From a bacterium (lineage in GTDB: Bacteria > UBA10199 > 2-02-FULL-44-16 > JAAZCA01): a stretch of 64,000 bases of DNA. The DNA is taken from assembly GCA_041648665.1 (NCBI GenBank), contig JBAZOP010000003.1, positions 1 through 64,000 on the forward strand, written 5' to 3'. The position numbers were made by a program, and so were the translations under genes. Shown one piece after another: positions 33,103-42,676 of the stretch. The notes beneath the pieces were generated by a model. That model was not told the DNA's origin, did not search any database, and saw only the letters and a program-made list of their open reading frames with translations. Numbering within the stretch: position 1 is the stretch's first letter; each line of letters begins with the position of its first letter.

Positions 33103-33122
33103 TCATCATGTAGGATACCGCC

Positions 33123-34994
33123 ATGGGTAACGGCATCTACTCACCTAGGTATTTTGCTCTTCCTGACATCATCGGGCTCGCGACCCACCTGGAGGACGAT
33201 CCAGCGGTCAGCGGGGACCGCGGCGTTTTCGCCCTGGCGGTGCGAAACGACCTTGCCGCGACAATTCTCACAAGCGCGAACGGCGACTACAGCGGGATTG
33301 CCGTAGACGACCGGGGGCGGCTTTTCACGCTCAGTGGTCCGTCCCCGGCGGGGACGTGGCAGACGCTGCGTGTCTTCGCCGCGACCATCGCTGACGTTGC
33401 GACGCCTGCGGTGATTCAGGTGCTTGGCCCTGGCGCTGTCAACTTGGCCGGTCTCGTCTACCCCGTGAACGCTCTCATCGGCTTGACCGTCACGATCAAC
33501 GGGCAGACGTGCACGTTCATCGCGGCTGACGTTGTCAGCCAAGCGGCAATCCTCAACGCGCTCAACGTCGGCATGCCCGACATAACGTGGACGGACCCTG
33601 GGAACTTCCTGCTCGCCACGAAGGACACGCCCGGCAACATCGTTCTCAGCGGCACTGCGCTGGTGATCCTCGGGCTCAATCTGCTGCCAGCTACGACGGG
33701 TCCGTGGGTGGCGTTCCCGGTCAGCTCTCCGATGATCGAGATCGGATACCCTCCTGGCTTCAGCGTGGCGAACGCTCCGCAGGAAGTCATCCTTCGGGTG
33801 TGGCGGCTGAGCGGGGCCACGGGGGGTGTTGCGGACATCTGCGGAGAGATGCGGATGAACGCGACGGACATCAACTCGCAGGAGTCGCGCCGGTTCAGCT
33901 TCGACGGGACACACGCCTACGCGACTGTGGAGTTCGTGGGGGGCACAGCTCCGACGATCACTGGCACGCTCGACATCCGTCCGGTGTTCGATGGCGACCA
34001 AGCAATCGAGGCCCCGACGTTCCACGCGGTTGGCCCGAGCATTCTCGCCCACGACTTCTGGGACAACGCCCCGACGCAGGCCGTCTACAACTACTCGACC
34101 CTCAAGGGTGACGGCACGGCGGTTCGGCTGGCGAACACCACGATCACGTTCACCATCACGCCCGGCCTGACGGCTCCGATTTCGTCGCAGCTTTGCCGGG
34201 TGCGCGTGTTCATTGATGCGACCACCAAGCCGCTTGTGTGGGAGCAGGGGCGCAACGCGATCCTGAGCATCGCGGCGGGAGTCATCACGGTCAACGCGCT
34301 CGACGGCACTGTCATCACTGTGCCCGTTGCAGCAACGCTCGTGGAGGTGATGTGGAGCGGGCCGGAGAAGGGCGTAGCGTTGGAAGACAGCGCGCACGTA
34401 TCCGGCGAGTACATCACCAAGGGCGGGCGTGTGCGGCGGGACGTGCCCGTGAACAGCGCGGGATCGGATGGCGAATGGTGCGCGCCGGGCACTGACGCAG
34501 ACGGATACGACTACACGCGCGACAAGGCGTATGACGCGGCTGGCAACGACAACCGCGTTGCGGAGATCGCGCCTTTGTGGTCGAAAAATGTACTGACTCC
34601 CATCAACGTGATTGCGGCGGCGCAGAACATCGCTGTGGCGTGGGCAGACCTCGGCCCTGAGATCGGTTGCCAGGGGTACAAGACGTTCTGTCTCCAGGTG
34701 GACGTGGACATCAACACCTGCGTCAACGTGAGGTTCCGTGCACTTGCCCTCACGTCGGCTGGTGGCGCGAAGGAGTTTGCGCTGCCGTGCAAGGTCGTGG
34801 ATTCGACAGCAGCAGCGTGGCTCGTGAAGGTGCAGCCGCACGTCTACGAGCTTGACCTGGACGTAGACCAGAAGCAACTCCTGGACTGGGTGACGGACAA
34901 CGCGATATCGACCATTCAGTTTCAGGTTAGTTGTGAGTCCATGCCCGGGGCTGCGGGCCAAGTCCTCACGGCTGAACTCACCTACGGGTACTAG
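33123..34994 (+). CDS. Large beta-rich structural protein (spike or fibre candidate)
   Basis: A 623-residue protein starting MGNGIYSP, the leader-like start also seen at 18528. It is rich in beta-type segments and Thr/Ala/Val/Gly, with no transmembrane helix and only a few Cys. Repeated two-layer sheets are likely. It sits at the head of the beta/LamG group, so it may be a receptor-binding or vertex protein. It has its own leaderless promoter (TTGTGA-18-TAGGAT, 6 nt). No family recognised. Confidence 0.55.
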   Translation: MGNGIYSPRYFALPDIIGLATHLEDDPAVSGDRGVFALAVRNDLAATILTSANGDYSGIAVDDRGRLFTLSGPSPAGTWQTLRVFAATIADVATPAVIQVLGPGAVNLAGLVYPVNALIGLTVTINGQTCTFIAADVVSQAAILNALNVGMPDITWTDPGNFLLATKDTPGNIVLSGTALVILGLNLLPATTGPWVAFPVSSPMIEIGYPPGFSVANAPQEVILRVWRLSGATGGVADICGEMRMNATDINSQESRRFSFDGTHAYATVEFVGGTAPTITGTLDIRPVFDGDQAIEAPTFHAVGPSILAHDFWDNAPTQAVYNYSTLKGDGTAVRLANTTITFTITPGLTAPISSQLCRVRVFIDATTKPLVWEQGRNAILSIAAGVITVNALDGTVITVPVAATLVEVMWSGPEKGVALEDSAHVSGEYITKGGRVRRDVPVNSAGSDGEWCAPGTDADGYDYTRDKAYDAAGNDNRVAEIAPLWSKNVLTPINVIAAAQNIAVAWADLGPEIGCQGYKTFCLQVDVDINTCVNVRFRALALTSAGGAKEFALPCKVVDSTAAAWLVKVQPHVYELDLDVDQKQLLDWVTDNAISTIQFQVSCESMPGAAGQVLTAELTYGY

Positions 34995-35003
34995 GAGATC
35001 GTC

Positions 35004-35525
35004 ATGGCTATCGGTGCGACGGGCTTCCGCTCTGGCATCAACGACACGATCATTCTTTCCGCCAACCTCAAGACGCTGGTGGGGGCGCTCGGCACCATCT
35101 ACGTGCCTGTGTTCCGCATCACCGGGGTGCTGCGCATCCTGCGGTTGTGGGGCATCGTGAGCACACAGATCGGCGCGAATCACACAGCCGCCAGCTTCCG
35201 CTTGAACGACGCGGGAGGTGCCCCCAAGCAGATTTCGTTGTTGGCTGGGCCGGACCTCAGCGGGAAGGTCGCCGGGACGTGCATCAATCGCAAGGGGCTT
35301 GTCACCCTGGCACTGGCCGTATGCGACGCTGCGGCGTGCGGCTTCACCGACCCGGTATACGAAGGCAGCACGGCTGACACCGAGTTCATCGTGCAGCAGA
35401 AGTTCGGCGTGAACACGGACATCGAGTACGTCTACACCACGACGGACAACCCGACGACCGGGGCCATCCAGTTCTACTGCGAGTACCAGCCCAGGAACGT
35501 AGACGGCTCTATTGCGGTTATCTGA
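35004..35525 (+). CDS. Beta-rich structural candidate
   Basis: A 173-residue soluble protein with alternating hydrophobic residues (TIYVPVFRITGVLRILRLWG, TLALAVCDAAACGF). It likely folds as a beta sandwich. No known family. It follows the large beta protein by 9 nt, and its own GAG precedes the start. Confidence 0.5.
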   Translation: MAIGATGFRSGINDTIILSANLKTLVGALGTIYVPVFRITGVLRILRLWGIVSTQIGANHTAASFRLNDAGGAPKQISLLAGPDLSGKVAGTCINRKGLVTLALAVCDAAACGFTDPVYEGSTADTEFIVQQKFGVNTDIEYVYTTTDNPTTGAIQFYCEYQPRNVDGSIAVI

Positions 35526-35533
35526 GGTGAATC

Positions 35534-35878
35534 ATGGCGAAGACGATTGCAGAGTTGGCCCCGACGCTGGTTGCAGGCGGGCTGAGCGAGACCGAGATCA
35601 AGGACGCTGCGCACGCAGAGCCGGTGGTGAAGCCGCCTGCGCAGGATGCGCCCATTCAGCCGAAGCGATACCGGGAGGCGATGGCGCTGCTGCTTGCGGA
35701 GCCGGGCATCAGCGATGCGGACGTGGTGAAGCGCGTTGCATCAATGCGGCTCGACGTGGTGGCGAAGCTGCGCGGCGAGGTGGCGGCGGTGAAGGCAGAC
35801 AAGACAGCCGTCGTCACGCCGGTCGAGGAAGCGAAGCCGCTGGAGCCGGTTGAGGGCGACCCCAAGGTGATCGGATGA
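35534..35878 (+). CDS. Hypothetical helical protein
   Basis: A 114-residue protein: Ala/Glu-rich helices (SETEIKDAAHAEP, RYREAMALLLAEPG, RLDVVAKLRGEVAAVKADK) and a Pro/Glu tail. The stop overlaps the next start (ATGA). Possibly an assembly or linker protein of the surface module; no family. Confidence 0.45.
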   Translation: MAKTIAELAPTLVAGGLSETEIKDAAHAEPVVKPPAQDAPIQPKRYREAMALLLAEPGISDADVVKRVASMRLDVVAKLRGEVAAVKADKTAVVTPVEEAKPLEPVEGDPKVIG

Positions 35879-36543
35879 GCATCCAGCCCGTACACGTCGC
35901 TGGGGATGGACTGGTCTGGTCCTGCGAGTTCTACAACTCGCTGTGCGTCTCGGACCAGGGAGGCGTGGTCATAGCTGGTGCGCCGGTCATCAACAAGGGC
36001 GTGACGGCGAGCGGGGACAACACGGACCTGATCCGGTTCAGCGGCAACGCTACGAACCTGCTCATCGGCGCGACGCGGGCGACGTGGCGCGTGAAGTTCC
36101 GCACGGGGGCGAACGTCTTCAATGACAACATGCCGCTGACTCGCTACACAGCAGCGGGCAATGGTTCGTTCTGGTTTGGTTCGTATGGGGCAGGCGTTTT
36201 GGATGGTCGTCTCGCCAATCCCGCAGGAGCAGATCGTATTCATCGTTACACGGGCATCTTGGCGAACTCGGAGTACGATTTCACCTTCACGTACAGTGGA
36301 CCTGGGGCACGCTTTCTTGCGTACCTCAACGGTGCTCCGGTCGCGTTTCCTTCTGCTTCTGGAGCCTTCCCCGCGTCATTGAACATCTACAACGGCCCGC
36401 TGGAAGTGTTCGGGCTGGCCGGGGTGAAGTACGCGCGCACTGGCTTCAAGCTCTACGCTGCCTACGTGTTCGATTTCGAGATGGACGCTGCCGCAGTTGC
36501 GGACTGGTACGCGAAGACCACGAACCGGGAGATCACGCCGTGA
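35875..36543 (+). CDS. LamG/concanavalin-like beta protein
   Basis: A 222-residue protein. The pattern (GLVWSCEFYNSL; YEFTFTYSGPGARFLAYLNG; GPLEVFGLAG) is that of a LamG/ConA-like jelly roll, often used for sugar or receptor binding. It overlaps both neighbours. It is one of a group of four consecutive beta proteins, so a surface adhesin role is likely. Confidence 0.55.
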   Translation: MSIQPVHVAGDGLVWSCEFYNSLCVSDQGGVVIAGAPVINKGVTASGDNTDLIRFSGNATNLLIGATRATWRVKFRTGANVFNDNMPLTRYTAAGNGSFWFGSYGAGVLDGRLANPAGADRIHRYTGILANSEYDFTFTYSGPGARFLAYLNGAPVAFPSASGAFPASLNIYNGPLEVFGLAGVKYARTGFKLYAAYVFDFEMDAAAVADWYAKTTNREITP

Positions 36544-37205
36544 GCCGCCCCCTCATCTGGTTGCCGCTGCAAGTAGCGTACGTCGATGCGGGGCTCATGG
36601 TCACGCCCAACCTGGGCTCGGCCAGTAGCACGGTTCTCGTTGGTGACGGAACGACGGCTGCGAGGATGCCCGCGTTGGTCAGCCCCAGCGTCAACCTGCG
36701 CCACGGGATGACATGCCCGACGAATTTGCGTTATCTGCGCGGGACTATTCCAGCGCTCGGAAGTGACGGCACGCTGGTTTGCCAATGGATATTTCCAGAC
36801 ACGCAGGCCGCAGCATCAGCTTCCATCATGCAGATAGGTACGGGAGTTATCGGTGCCGGGGAGGTGCTTCTCTACGTTGTGTATGGCACCAAAACCCTCT
36901 ATGGCTTTTGGGGCGGGGTGGCTGGCCCAGTGACAGCAGCGGTCTTCATGGCTGGACTGCACACTCTAATGCTTTCGTCGGCTGCCGGTCTCGCTTCTCT
37001 GTACTGGGACGGTCGGTTGGTTGCTGGTCCAGGCGCTATTGCCGCTCCTGTTACGGCTACGGACTGGTGCGCCATGGGAGACCCCGTGGTCGCATACGAT
37101 ACGACGGCTGGCATCATGGCGCACGCTTCCGTCTGGCCCTTCGGCTTCACGGGCCAGCAGGCGAGCATCATGCACCAACGGTTGACGAAAGACCTCTCAT
37201 GCTAG
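36540..37205 (+). CDS. LamG/concanavalin-like beta protein
   Basis: A 221-residue protein similar in plan to its upstream neighbour (LVCQWIFPDTQAAASASIMQ; LYVVYGTKTLYGFW; AGLHTLMLSSAAGLASLYWD). Likely a beta sandwich. The GTG start overlaps the previous stop (ATGA/GTGA type). Role inferred from its companions. Confidence 0.5.
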   Translation: MSRPLIWLPLQVAYVDAGLMVTPNLGSASSTVLVGDGTTAARMPALVSPSVNLRHGMTCPTNLRYLRGTIPALGSDGTLVCQWIFPDTQAAASASIMQIGTGVIGAGEVLLYVVYGTKTLYGFWGGVAGPVTAAVFMAGLHTLMLSSAAGLASLYWDGRLVAGPGAIAAPVTATDWCAMGDPVVAYDTTAGIMAHASVWPFGFTGQQASIMHQRLTKDLSC

Positions 37206-37345
37206 ATCGCCCCAAGCTGGTCTCTGACCTCCCCGACCCGCCCGTGCTCACGGAAGCGGACATCGAGCGCTTGTACGCGCAGGAGCGCGCGTGGACTGAG
37301 TGGCTGCGGGAGAAGAAGGAAGCGATGGAGGCGATCCGTGGCTGA
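37199..37345 (+). CDS. Small hypothetical protein
   Basis: A 48-residue helical peptide (LTEADIERLYAQERAWTEW). Its ATG overlaps the previous gene's stop by a few bases and its stop overlaps the following GTG, so translation is coupled to both. Function unknown. Confidence 0.45.
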   Translation: MLDRPKLVSDLPDPPVLTEADIERLYAQERAWTEWLREKKEAMEAIRG

Positions 37346-39926
37346 CACGATGGTCAACGAGTTGCGCGCGGCCTCCCGGCTGCAACTGGAGCTTCGCTAC
37401 CAGCGTGGGAGTCTGCTCGACCTGAGCCCGTCTCCGCTTGCTGCGCCTGCCCTGGCTGATACGCCCATGTGGATCGAAAGCGAGAAGGGCCGGGGCATTG
37501 CAACGCCGATTGCGCGCGGGAGCCTGAACTACGGAGCCGCTGCGAAGCTCGACTTCGGGGCCACCGGAGCGTTCTTCTGCGCCTTCGTTGCGCCGCCTTC
37601 CGGTGTGGACCACGCGCTGTTCCGCAAGATGAACTACGGTGCTGGGACGAACGGCTACTGCTTCTTCGTTGGTGCAGGTGGTGGGTTGGTGTTTCAAGTG
37701 GGGGATGCGATAGGCAATGTTCTTGCGGTCAACAGATCGCTCACGCCCGAGATGGCTAGGATGCGCGCGAACACATGGTGCGTGCGCTGGACTGGCGGGC
37801 AGGTGTGGGCTGATTTCAACGGGGGGAACGTCGTATCTGCGGCTGCCATGGTGAAGACACCGACGCCAGCGGGTCAGAACTTCATCGTGGGGCGTGATGC
37901 GGTGGTTGATTTCGCGAACCCGTCGCCGCTGCTGGAGCTTGTGGCGAGCAACACGTTCCTAACGGCAGCGGAGTCGGCGCGGCTCTATTCTGACTGGCTA
38001 CGCGAGACGTATCCGAAGGATCTGGCGAGGCGTGGCTTCGTCTACAAGTACCCCTCCAAGAACGCGACCGAGTACGCGGCGGCGGGGATCGCGCTGGACA
38101 CCGACTTCGGATCCGAGATGAACGGCACCACGCGCCGGATCCGTGACCTGACGAACAACTACCCGGGGACGATCACGGGCGTCGTCATCCCGGGGCAGAA
38201 CGGGGAGGGGCAGAAGACATCTTCTACTAATGATGGTGTAGACTGGGGTGCGTTTACTCCACTAAACAGCGCGGCGTATTTCAGCCTGGAACACTGGCTC
38301 GAATTTCCCGCTGGAAACATTGCCGTGGGCTACATTGATTGGAGAATCAGTGGCGCTGACGGTTGTGCCATAGGTAACATCATTGCTGCTGCCAACCCGC
38401 AGAAACTTGCATTTCGCGTCATCAACGGAACTGGTGATGCGGCGACGACGACAGCACAGTTGCGCGGAGGAACGCGACAGCATTTGCTGTGCGTGTTCAA
38501 CGGCCCTGGAGCGACGAATCCGGAAAAGGGTCAGGTCTACATTGACGGCGAGTCGGTGCCACTAACCTTCGCCTCGAACTTCCCGGCCACAACGGCTAAT
38601 CTGGCAGCGCGCCAGTTGTACACCGGGCAGGGCCTTGGAGTGGCAGGACTTCCAGCAACGCATCACGGCCTACGTTTTTATTCAGGCGTTGCCCTGACCC
38701 CCACCCAAGCTCGCGCCGCCTACGTGAACAACTTCGCCAAGAAGCTGCTCCTTCGCGAGACTCTTGAGGACGTGCCCGTGTCCCTGGTGGCGTCCGTGGG
38801 AGCGGGCGGCAAGATCGGGCCGTGGGATGTTATCTATGGCACCTGGAAGTGTAGCGAGACCTCGGACGGCAAGAGGTGGCTGGAGTGCGTGACGGCTGGA
38901 GATGCTGTCGTGCCTATCCCGGACTGCTCGTTCGGTACGCACACCTTCTACGTGCAGAAGCACCAGTTGCCCTCTGACACACGCATTGTCCTGGGGACAT
39001 CGCGCTCGCCTGTAGGCACTGCGCTCGCCGGGTCGAATGGGTACTGCACGATCCTCGACGACAACCGGCGCGTGAGAATGAGCCGCTACACTGCGGGCAT
39101 CATCGACGCAAACCTGTGGGTGACCGCCAACAATTTCTACGCTGTGGACACGACGTACCAGTTCACCGTTGCGCGTCGCGTGTCCGATGGTCGCTTCCAG
39201 CAATGGATCAAGGGCGGCGCGTACACGGTTGACACAACCACGGGTGGCCCAGCGGCTGACGCGACGTACACGGGGCTGGCGTGGCTGCACTTCCAAGGTG
39301 GAGCAGGCGACAAGCTCTGCCTGTACGACCCTCGCGATCCCACCGTTGCGTTCAGCGTGTACCAGGGCTGCTTGAACCCCACGATGGGCGAATTGCCCTC
39401 GTCCGTTTTGCTGAACATGCTGCGCTACAGCGAGCAGTTCGACAACGCGCTGTGGACGAAGGCGAACCTGACCGTCACACCGAACGTGGCTGCGAGCCCG
39501 TTCGGTACGCCAAGCGTCGTTGACCTTCTCACCGCAACGGCAGGCGCATCGACAGCCGTCATCGGGCAGTCCGTCACCGCCAACCCCGCTGCGCAGTACA
39601 CGCAGTCGGTCTACACGAAGGCATCCGTGGGGACGGCCTTCACGCTGCACCTCGCAGACACCGTGACCGGCGAATGCTCAGCGGTCTTCAACCCGGCAAC
39701 GGGCGCGCTGACCACGCTGACCGCAGGAGTCTACGGCAACGTGTCGGCGGGCTCAGAGGCTCTCCCCGGCGGCTGGTGGCGCTACTGGATCAGCGGCTCG
39801 CAACCGGCAGCACAGACCACCCTGCGCTCGTACACGTCGCTGCCGAACAACGCGGACGCGATCTACTACTACGCAGAGCAGCTTGTGCAGGGACCGTGCG
39901 CGGGCGCTTACAGGGAGACGCAGTAG
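37338..39926 (+). CDS. Large multi-domain LamG-like adhesin
   Basis: An 862-residue protein with several ConA/LamG-like modules: one at about 50-220 (FDFGATGAFFCAFV; VWADFNGG), one at about 290-450 (AYFSLEHWLEFPAGN; GQVYIDGE), one near 520-650 and a last beta module (AQYTQSVYTKASVGTAFTLH). The repeated RLYSDWLRETYPK-type linkers separate them. This is the best candidate for a host-attachment or envelope-sugar-binding protein. Start GTG 37338 or ATG 37350. Confidence 0.6.
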   Translation: MADTMVNELRAASRLQLELRYQRGSLLDLSPSPLAAPALADTPMWIESEKGRGIATPIARGSLNYGAAAKLDFGATGAFFCAFVAPPSGVDHALFRKMNYGAGTNGYCFFVGAGGGLVFQVGDAIGNVLAVNRSLTPEMARMRANTWCVRWTGGQVWADFNGGNVVSAAAMVKTPTPAGQNFIVGRDAVVDFANPSPLLELVASNTFLTAAESARLYSDWLRETYPKDLARRGFVYKYPSKNATEYAAAGIALDTDFGSEMNGTTRRIRDLTNNYPGTITGVVIPGQNGEGQKTSSTNDGVDWGAFTPLNSAAYFSLEHWLEFPAGNIAVGYIDWRISGADGCAIGNIIAAANPQKLAFRVINGTGDAATTTAQLRGGTRQHLLCVFNGPGATNPEKGQVYIDGESVPLTFASNFPATTANLAARQLYTGQGLGVAGLPATHHGLRFYSGVALTPTQARAAYVNNFAKKLLLRETLEDVPVSLVASVGAGGKIGPWDVIYGTWKCSETSDGKRWLECVTAGDAVVPIPDCSFGTHTFYVQKHQLPSDTRIVLGTSRSPVGTALAGSNGYCTILDDNRRVRMSRYTAGIIDANLWVTANNFYAVDTTYQFTVARRVSDGRFQQWIKGGAYTVDTTTGGPAADATYTGLAWLHFQGGAGDKLCLYDPRDPTVAFSVYQGCLNPTMGELPSSVLLNMLRYSEQFDNALWTKANLTVTPNVAASPFGTPSVVDLLTATAGASTAVIGQSVTANPAAQYTQSVYTKASVGTAFTLHLADTVTGECSAVFNPATGALTTLTAGVYGNVSAGSEALPGGWWRYWISGSQPAAQTTLRSYTSLPNNADAIYYYAEQLVQGPCAGAYRETQ

Positions 39927-39962
39927 GGCGACGGCGCGCGTGACGAAATTCGTAACACGGGG

Positions 39963-39968
39963 TACTAT
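39963..39968 (+). promoter_or_regulatory. Leaderless promoter -10 box
   Basis: TACTAT, 6 nt before ATG 39975. A plausible -35 GTGACG (39940-39945) lies 17 bp upstream. Confidence 0.6.
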
Positions 39969-39974
39969 TCGGCC

Positions 39975-40601
39975 ATGGATGAGTTCACTTACGAAGGCGC
40001 TGGGCAGAGGCAATGGTCGGATTCCGAGCTTTTCCCGAGGGCTCCTCTTCAGATCCCGGGCATGGATGCCGGTCCTCCGCAGCAGACCTTCCAGCAGCCC
40101 ATGCAGCCGCAGATGCAGCAGCAGCCCATGGCTCAGCCTGGGCAGGGCAGTCCGCGCCAGCAGGAGCCGCTGTTCGTGGCTCCGGGGACCAACCCACAGA
40201 ACGACCCGTTCGCGCCCCCATCCGCTCGCAGCTACGCGCACCCCAGGCTTGCCCCCACGTGGCAGCACGCCTCTGTGGGGGCCGTTGCGGGCACGGACAC
40301 AGTAGATGCTGTGCACCGCCTGCTGGTCATCGGTCTGGGGGTGGGACTAGGCTACGCCGCCACGGGCAGCTGGAAGGGCGCTGCTTCGGGCGGGCTTCTG
40401 GGCATCGGCGTGAACCAGATCGGGCAGTTTGCGCTGACGAAGTCGCTCCCGAGGCTTCTGGCCGGGCTCGGCGGGCTCGGCGGGGGCGGCTACTGGATGT
40501 GGAAGCTCAAGGGAGGCCGTCTGCCTGCTGCGATCGCCAACCACACGCCGAAGTGGCTCAAGCCGTGCACAGAAAACTGCGGTGACGGCCCCGAGGAATG
40601 A
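39975..40601 (+). CDS. Membrane protein with Gln/Pro-rich N-terminus
   Basis: A 208-residue protein. Gln/Met/Pro-rich first 90 residues (QQTFQQPMQPQMQQQPM), then a membrane region with a GY(x)G-type two-helix pattern (IGLGVGLGYAATGSW, AASGGLLGIGVNQIG, LAGLGGLGGGGYWMW) and a short basic tail with CTENC at the very end. Likely a virion membrane protein. Leaderless promoter TACTAT 6 nt upstream. Confidence 0.55.
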   Translation: MDEFTYEGAGQRQWSDSELFPRAPLQIPGMDAGPPQQTFQQPMQPQMQQQPMAQPGQGSPRQQEPLFVAPGTNPQNDPFAPPSARSYAHPRLAPTWQHASVGAVAGTDTVDAVHRLLVIGLGVGLGYAATGSWKGAASGGLLGIGVNQIGQFALTKSLPRLLAGLGGLGGGGYWMWKLKGGRLPAAIANHTPKWLKPCTENCGDGPEE

Positions 40602-40610
40602 TCGTACAAT
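40582..40610 (+). promoter_or_regulatory. Promoter with normal leader for the 40633 gene
   Basis: -35 GTGACG (40582-40587), 17 bp, -10 TACAAT (40605-40610). The gene starts 22 nt later after GGAGGTGATCAC, so this is a conventional, SD-led unit and a useful contrast to the leaderless ones. Confidence 0.6.
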
Positions 40611-40632
40611 ACGCGCCTCCGGAGGTGATCAC

Positions 40633-41679
40633 GTGACAGCAAGGAAGAGTACGGCAGAACTCGGTACCGAGCGGCTACTTCGTCCCGGTTGGAACTTCGA
40701 GATCGACTACGACGGCATCGGCGGGAACGTCCCAGTCGTTTTCACATGGCCCACGCCCGCGGTCCCGCTTGCTGTCAACACGCCGGATCTGTCGGTCCTC
40801 GACGATGAAGCGAGAAGCGATCCTCCCCCGGACGGGATTTCTCCCGTACTGACGAAGTTCGTGCCGGTCGCATGCGGTTCGACGATGCTTTTCTTCATCC
40901 CGATCGTACCTGCCGAGAACCCGGCCCCGGCAGACAAGTGGATGTACGTTTGGAAGATCCTCTTCCGGTGGCGCAGCGCCGCGGACTGGGTGCGCAACAG
41001 GCGGAAACGCAAGGCCTACCAGATTGGCAAGACGACGCTTGCCTGCCCCGATACGCGTGTCGATACCGTCTACGGGCGCATCAGCCAAGTCACGGGCGTC
41101 CAGCTCCTGGTTGCGGGCAACCGTTACCTCATGCCCGTGACGAGCGAAGCTATCATCTACGGCAAGCCCGAGCAGAACATGATCCCCGCGGTGCCACCTG
41201 CGTACCCACCGCAGCTGGACACGATCCTGCCCGACAGCGCATCGGTCCCGGCGAGCGCGAGCATGGTCGGGGCCTCTCCCTTGTACCCGGGCTATTCGCT
41301 GATGGCGGCTGGCGACATGCACACGATGGATCATCAGCAGGGCGTGCTCGATCCGAACTTCCCTGGCATCACGCCCGCTCCAGCAAATCCCAACGGCTTC
41401 AGGCCGACGCAGGCCACGCACCTGACCAAGTGGATCAAGAGCGCTGGCAACGAGTTCGTGGTCGAGGTCTTCAAGTTCAACTACGTGGACCCGGCTCAGC
41501 CGCAGACGTTCACGCCCCGCAACTGGGACTTCAACATCGCCGCTGGCATCCCGCAGCCGGGCTCCGAAGACTACCCGTTCAGCGTCATGTTCGGCATCGG
41601 TGGGCAATCGTCCGTGCCCGCGCATACGATCACCCCGTACACAGGCGTGAGGGTTGTATCGGGCCTCGCGCCGTTGTAG
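40633..41679 (+). CDS. Structural-type beta protein
   Basis: A 348-residue protein starting at GTG after a strong GGAGGTGATCAC. Beta-type segments (NVPVVFTWPTPAVPL, STMLFFIPIVPAENP, EFVVEVFKFNYVDP) and a region of short Pro-rich loops in the middle. It resembles capsid or vertex proteins in style, but no known family was matched. No transmembrane helix. Confidence 0.5.
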   Translation: MTARKSTAELGTERLLRPGWNFEIDYDGIGGNVPVVFTWPTPAVPLAVNTPDLSVLDDEARSDPPPDGISPVLTKFVPVACGSTMLFFIPIVPAENPAPADKWMYVWKILFRWRSAADWVRNRRKRKAYQIGKTTLACPDTRVDTVYGRISQVTGVQLLVAGNRYLMPVTSEAIIYGKPEQNMIPAVPPAYPPQLDTILPDSASVPASASMVGASPLYPGYSLMAAGDMHTMDHQQGVLDPNFPGITPAPANPNGFRPTQATHLTKWIKSAGNEFVVEVFKFNYVDPAQPQTFTPRNWDFNIAAGIPQPGSEDYPFSVMFGIGGQSSVPAHTITPYTGVRVVSGLAPL

Positions 41680-41704
41680 TAGTTGGACGATAGGAGAACC
41701 GAAC

Positions 41705-42163
41705 ATGGCGAAAGAACTCAACCCATCCCAGTACGGCATTTTTGCCGGTTCCGAAGCGCTCGGCGATATGGACGACCCCGCTCCTTCGAGCGATGGGACC
41801 GGCTACAAGAAGCGCCGCTACTGCGAGTATTGCTCTGCGGTCAATCAGGTCGAGATGACATGGGCGGAGCTGTACTGCTTGAGCTACGGCCTGCTGCCGC
41901 AGCAGGTTGGCCAGAGGATCCACAGGCCCGACATCTTCCCGACCATCTGGCAGTACAACCAGAAGCACCAGTGCTTTCACCCGCGCGCGTTCTGCCAGTG
42001 CGGCGACCCTCGCGCGATGCTGCTGTTCGACATGACCCCGACCGAAGCCGAACGGCTCGTGAGCACGGCGGCGCGCAACGGCGTCATGTCGCAGGAGCAG
42101 AAGGCCATCATCGGCGGCATCCAGCCGGTCGTCACAGAGCTTTCGGCCAACCGGCGGGGGTAG
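41705..42163 (+). CDS. Zinc-finger-like protein with GIF motif
   Basis: A 152-residue protein. SQYGIFAGSEALGD near the start shows the GIF peptide used by the leader family. Cysteines (YCEYCSAVNQ, YCLSYG, QCFHPRAFCQCGD) could form a metal site. A GGAG precedes the ATG. It heads a short operon with a metallopeptidase and a phosphatase. Confidence 0.5.
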   Translation: MAKELNPSQYGIFAGSEALGDMDDPAPSSDGTGYKKRRYCEYCSAVNQVEMTWAELYCLSYGLLPQQVGQRIHRPDIFPTIWQYNQKHQCFHPRAFCQCGDPRAMLLFDMTPTEAERLVSTAARNGVMSQEQKAIIGGIQPVVTELSANRRG

Positions 42164-42166
42164 TTC

Positions 42167-42676
42167 GTGGTCGAGCGAGCAATCTCCGACGAAGAAGCGT
42201 GGGAGGTGCTGGAGCCTCACTGGCGGCTCGTCACCGAACGGTTCGAGAGGAAGGGCTTCGACGTGGACGGCTTCGGTCGGTTGGTGATCGATAGCTCGGC
42301 GCACGACTCGTGCAGGCACTTCGCCAAGACGTACACGGACGCGAGCGAGGTCATGCTCGCCCCCGAGATGGTGCACCTGCCCGTGCCGTCGATCCAGGCC
42401 ATCATGGCTCACGAGCTGGGCCACGTTGTGGATGTGTCCAGGCCTGGGTACTGCTGGTACCGCAAAGGGGCGCTGGTCATCCTGCCCGAGCTTCCATCGA
42501 AAGGACTCCGCAAGCTCCTGCGTCAGTGGCAAGAGCGATCGGACGATGAGGTGGAGCGTGTGGCCGATGCGATTGCAGAGGTCGCAATGGGGCAAAAGAT
42601 CGGCTATGTTGGCTCAAGCTCCTGCCTCGTCGAATGTCTCGGCAAGGGCAAGGCGCGACCAAAGGGGCTTCGATGA
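42167..42676 (+). CDS. HExxH metallopeptidase-like protein
   Basis: A 169-residue protein starting with GTG. The helix IQAIMAHELGHVVD carries HExxH-x2 (zinc ligands and catalytic Glu), and SDDEVERVADAIAEVAMG downstream could give the third ligand, as in small zincin proteases such as the IrrE/M78-like or minimal gluzincin group. Possible roles: maturation protease or entry peptidase. The following gene overlaps by ATGA. No signal peptide. Confidence 0.65.
   Translation: MVERAISDEEAWEVLEPHWRLVTERFERKGFDVDGFGRLVIDSSAHDSCRHFAKTYTDASEVMLAPEMVHLPVPSIQAIMAHELGHVVDVSRPGYCWYRKGALVILPELPSKGLRKLLRQWQERSDDEVERVADAIAEVAMGQKIGYVGSSSCLVECLGKGKARPKGLR

Noticed and set aside
33141..35183. 680-codon open frame on the minus strand
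   Set aside because: It lies opposite a well-supported plus-strand gene with its own promoter. Its Arg/Val/Asp-rich product is typical of an antisense frame in GC-rich DNA.
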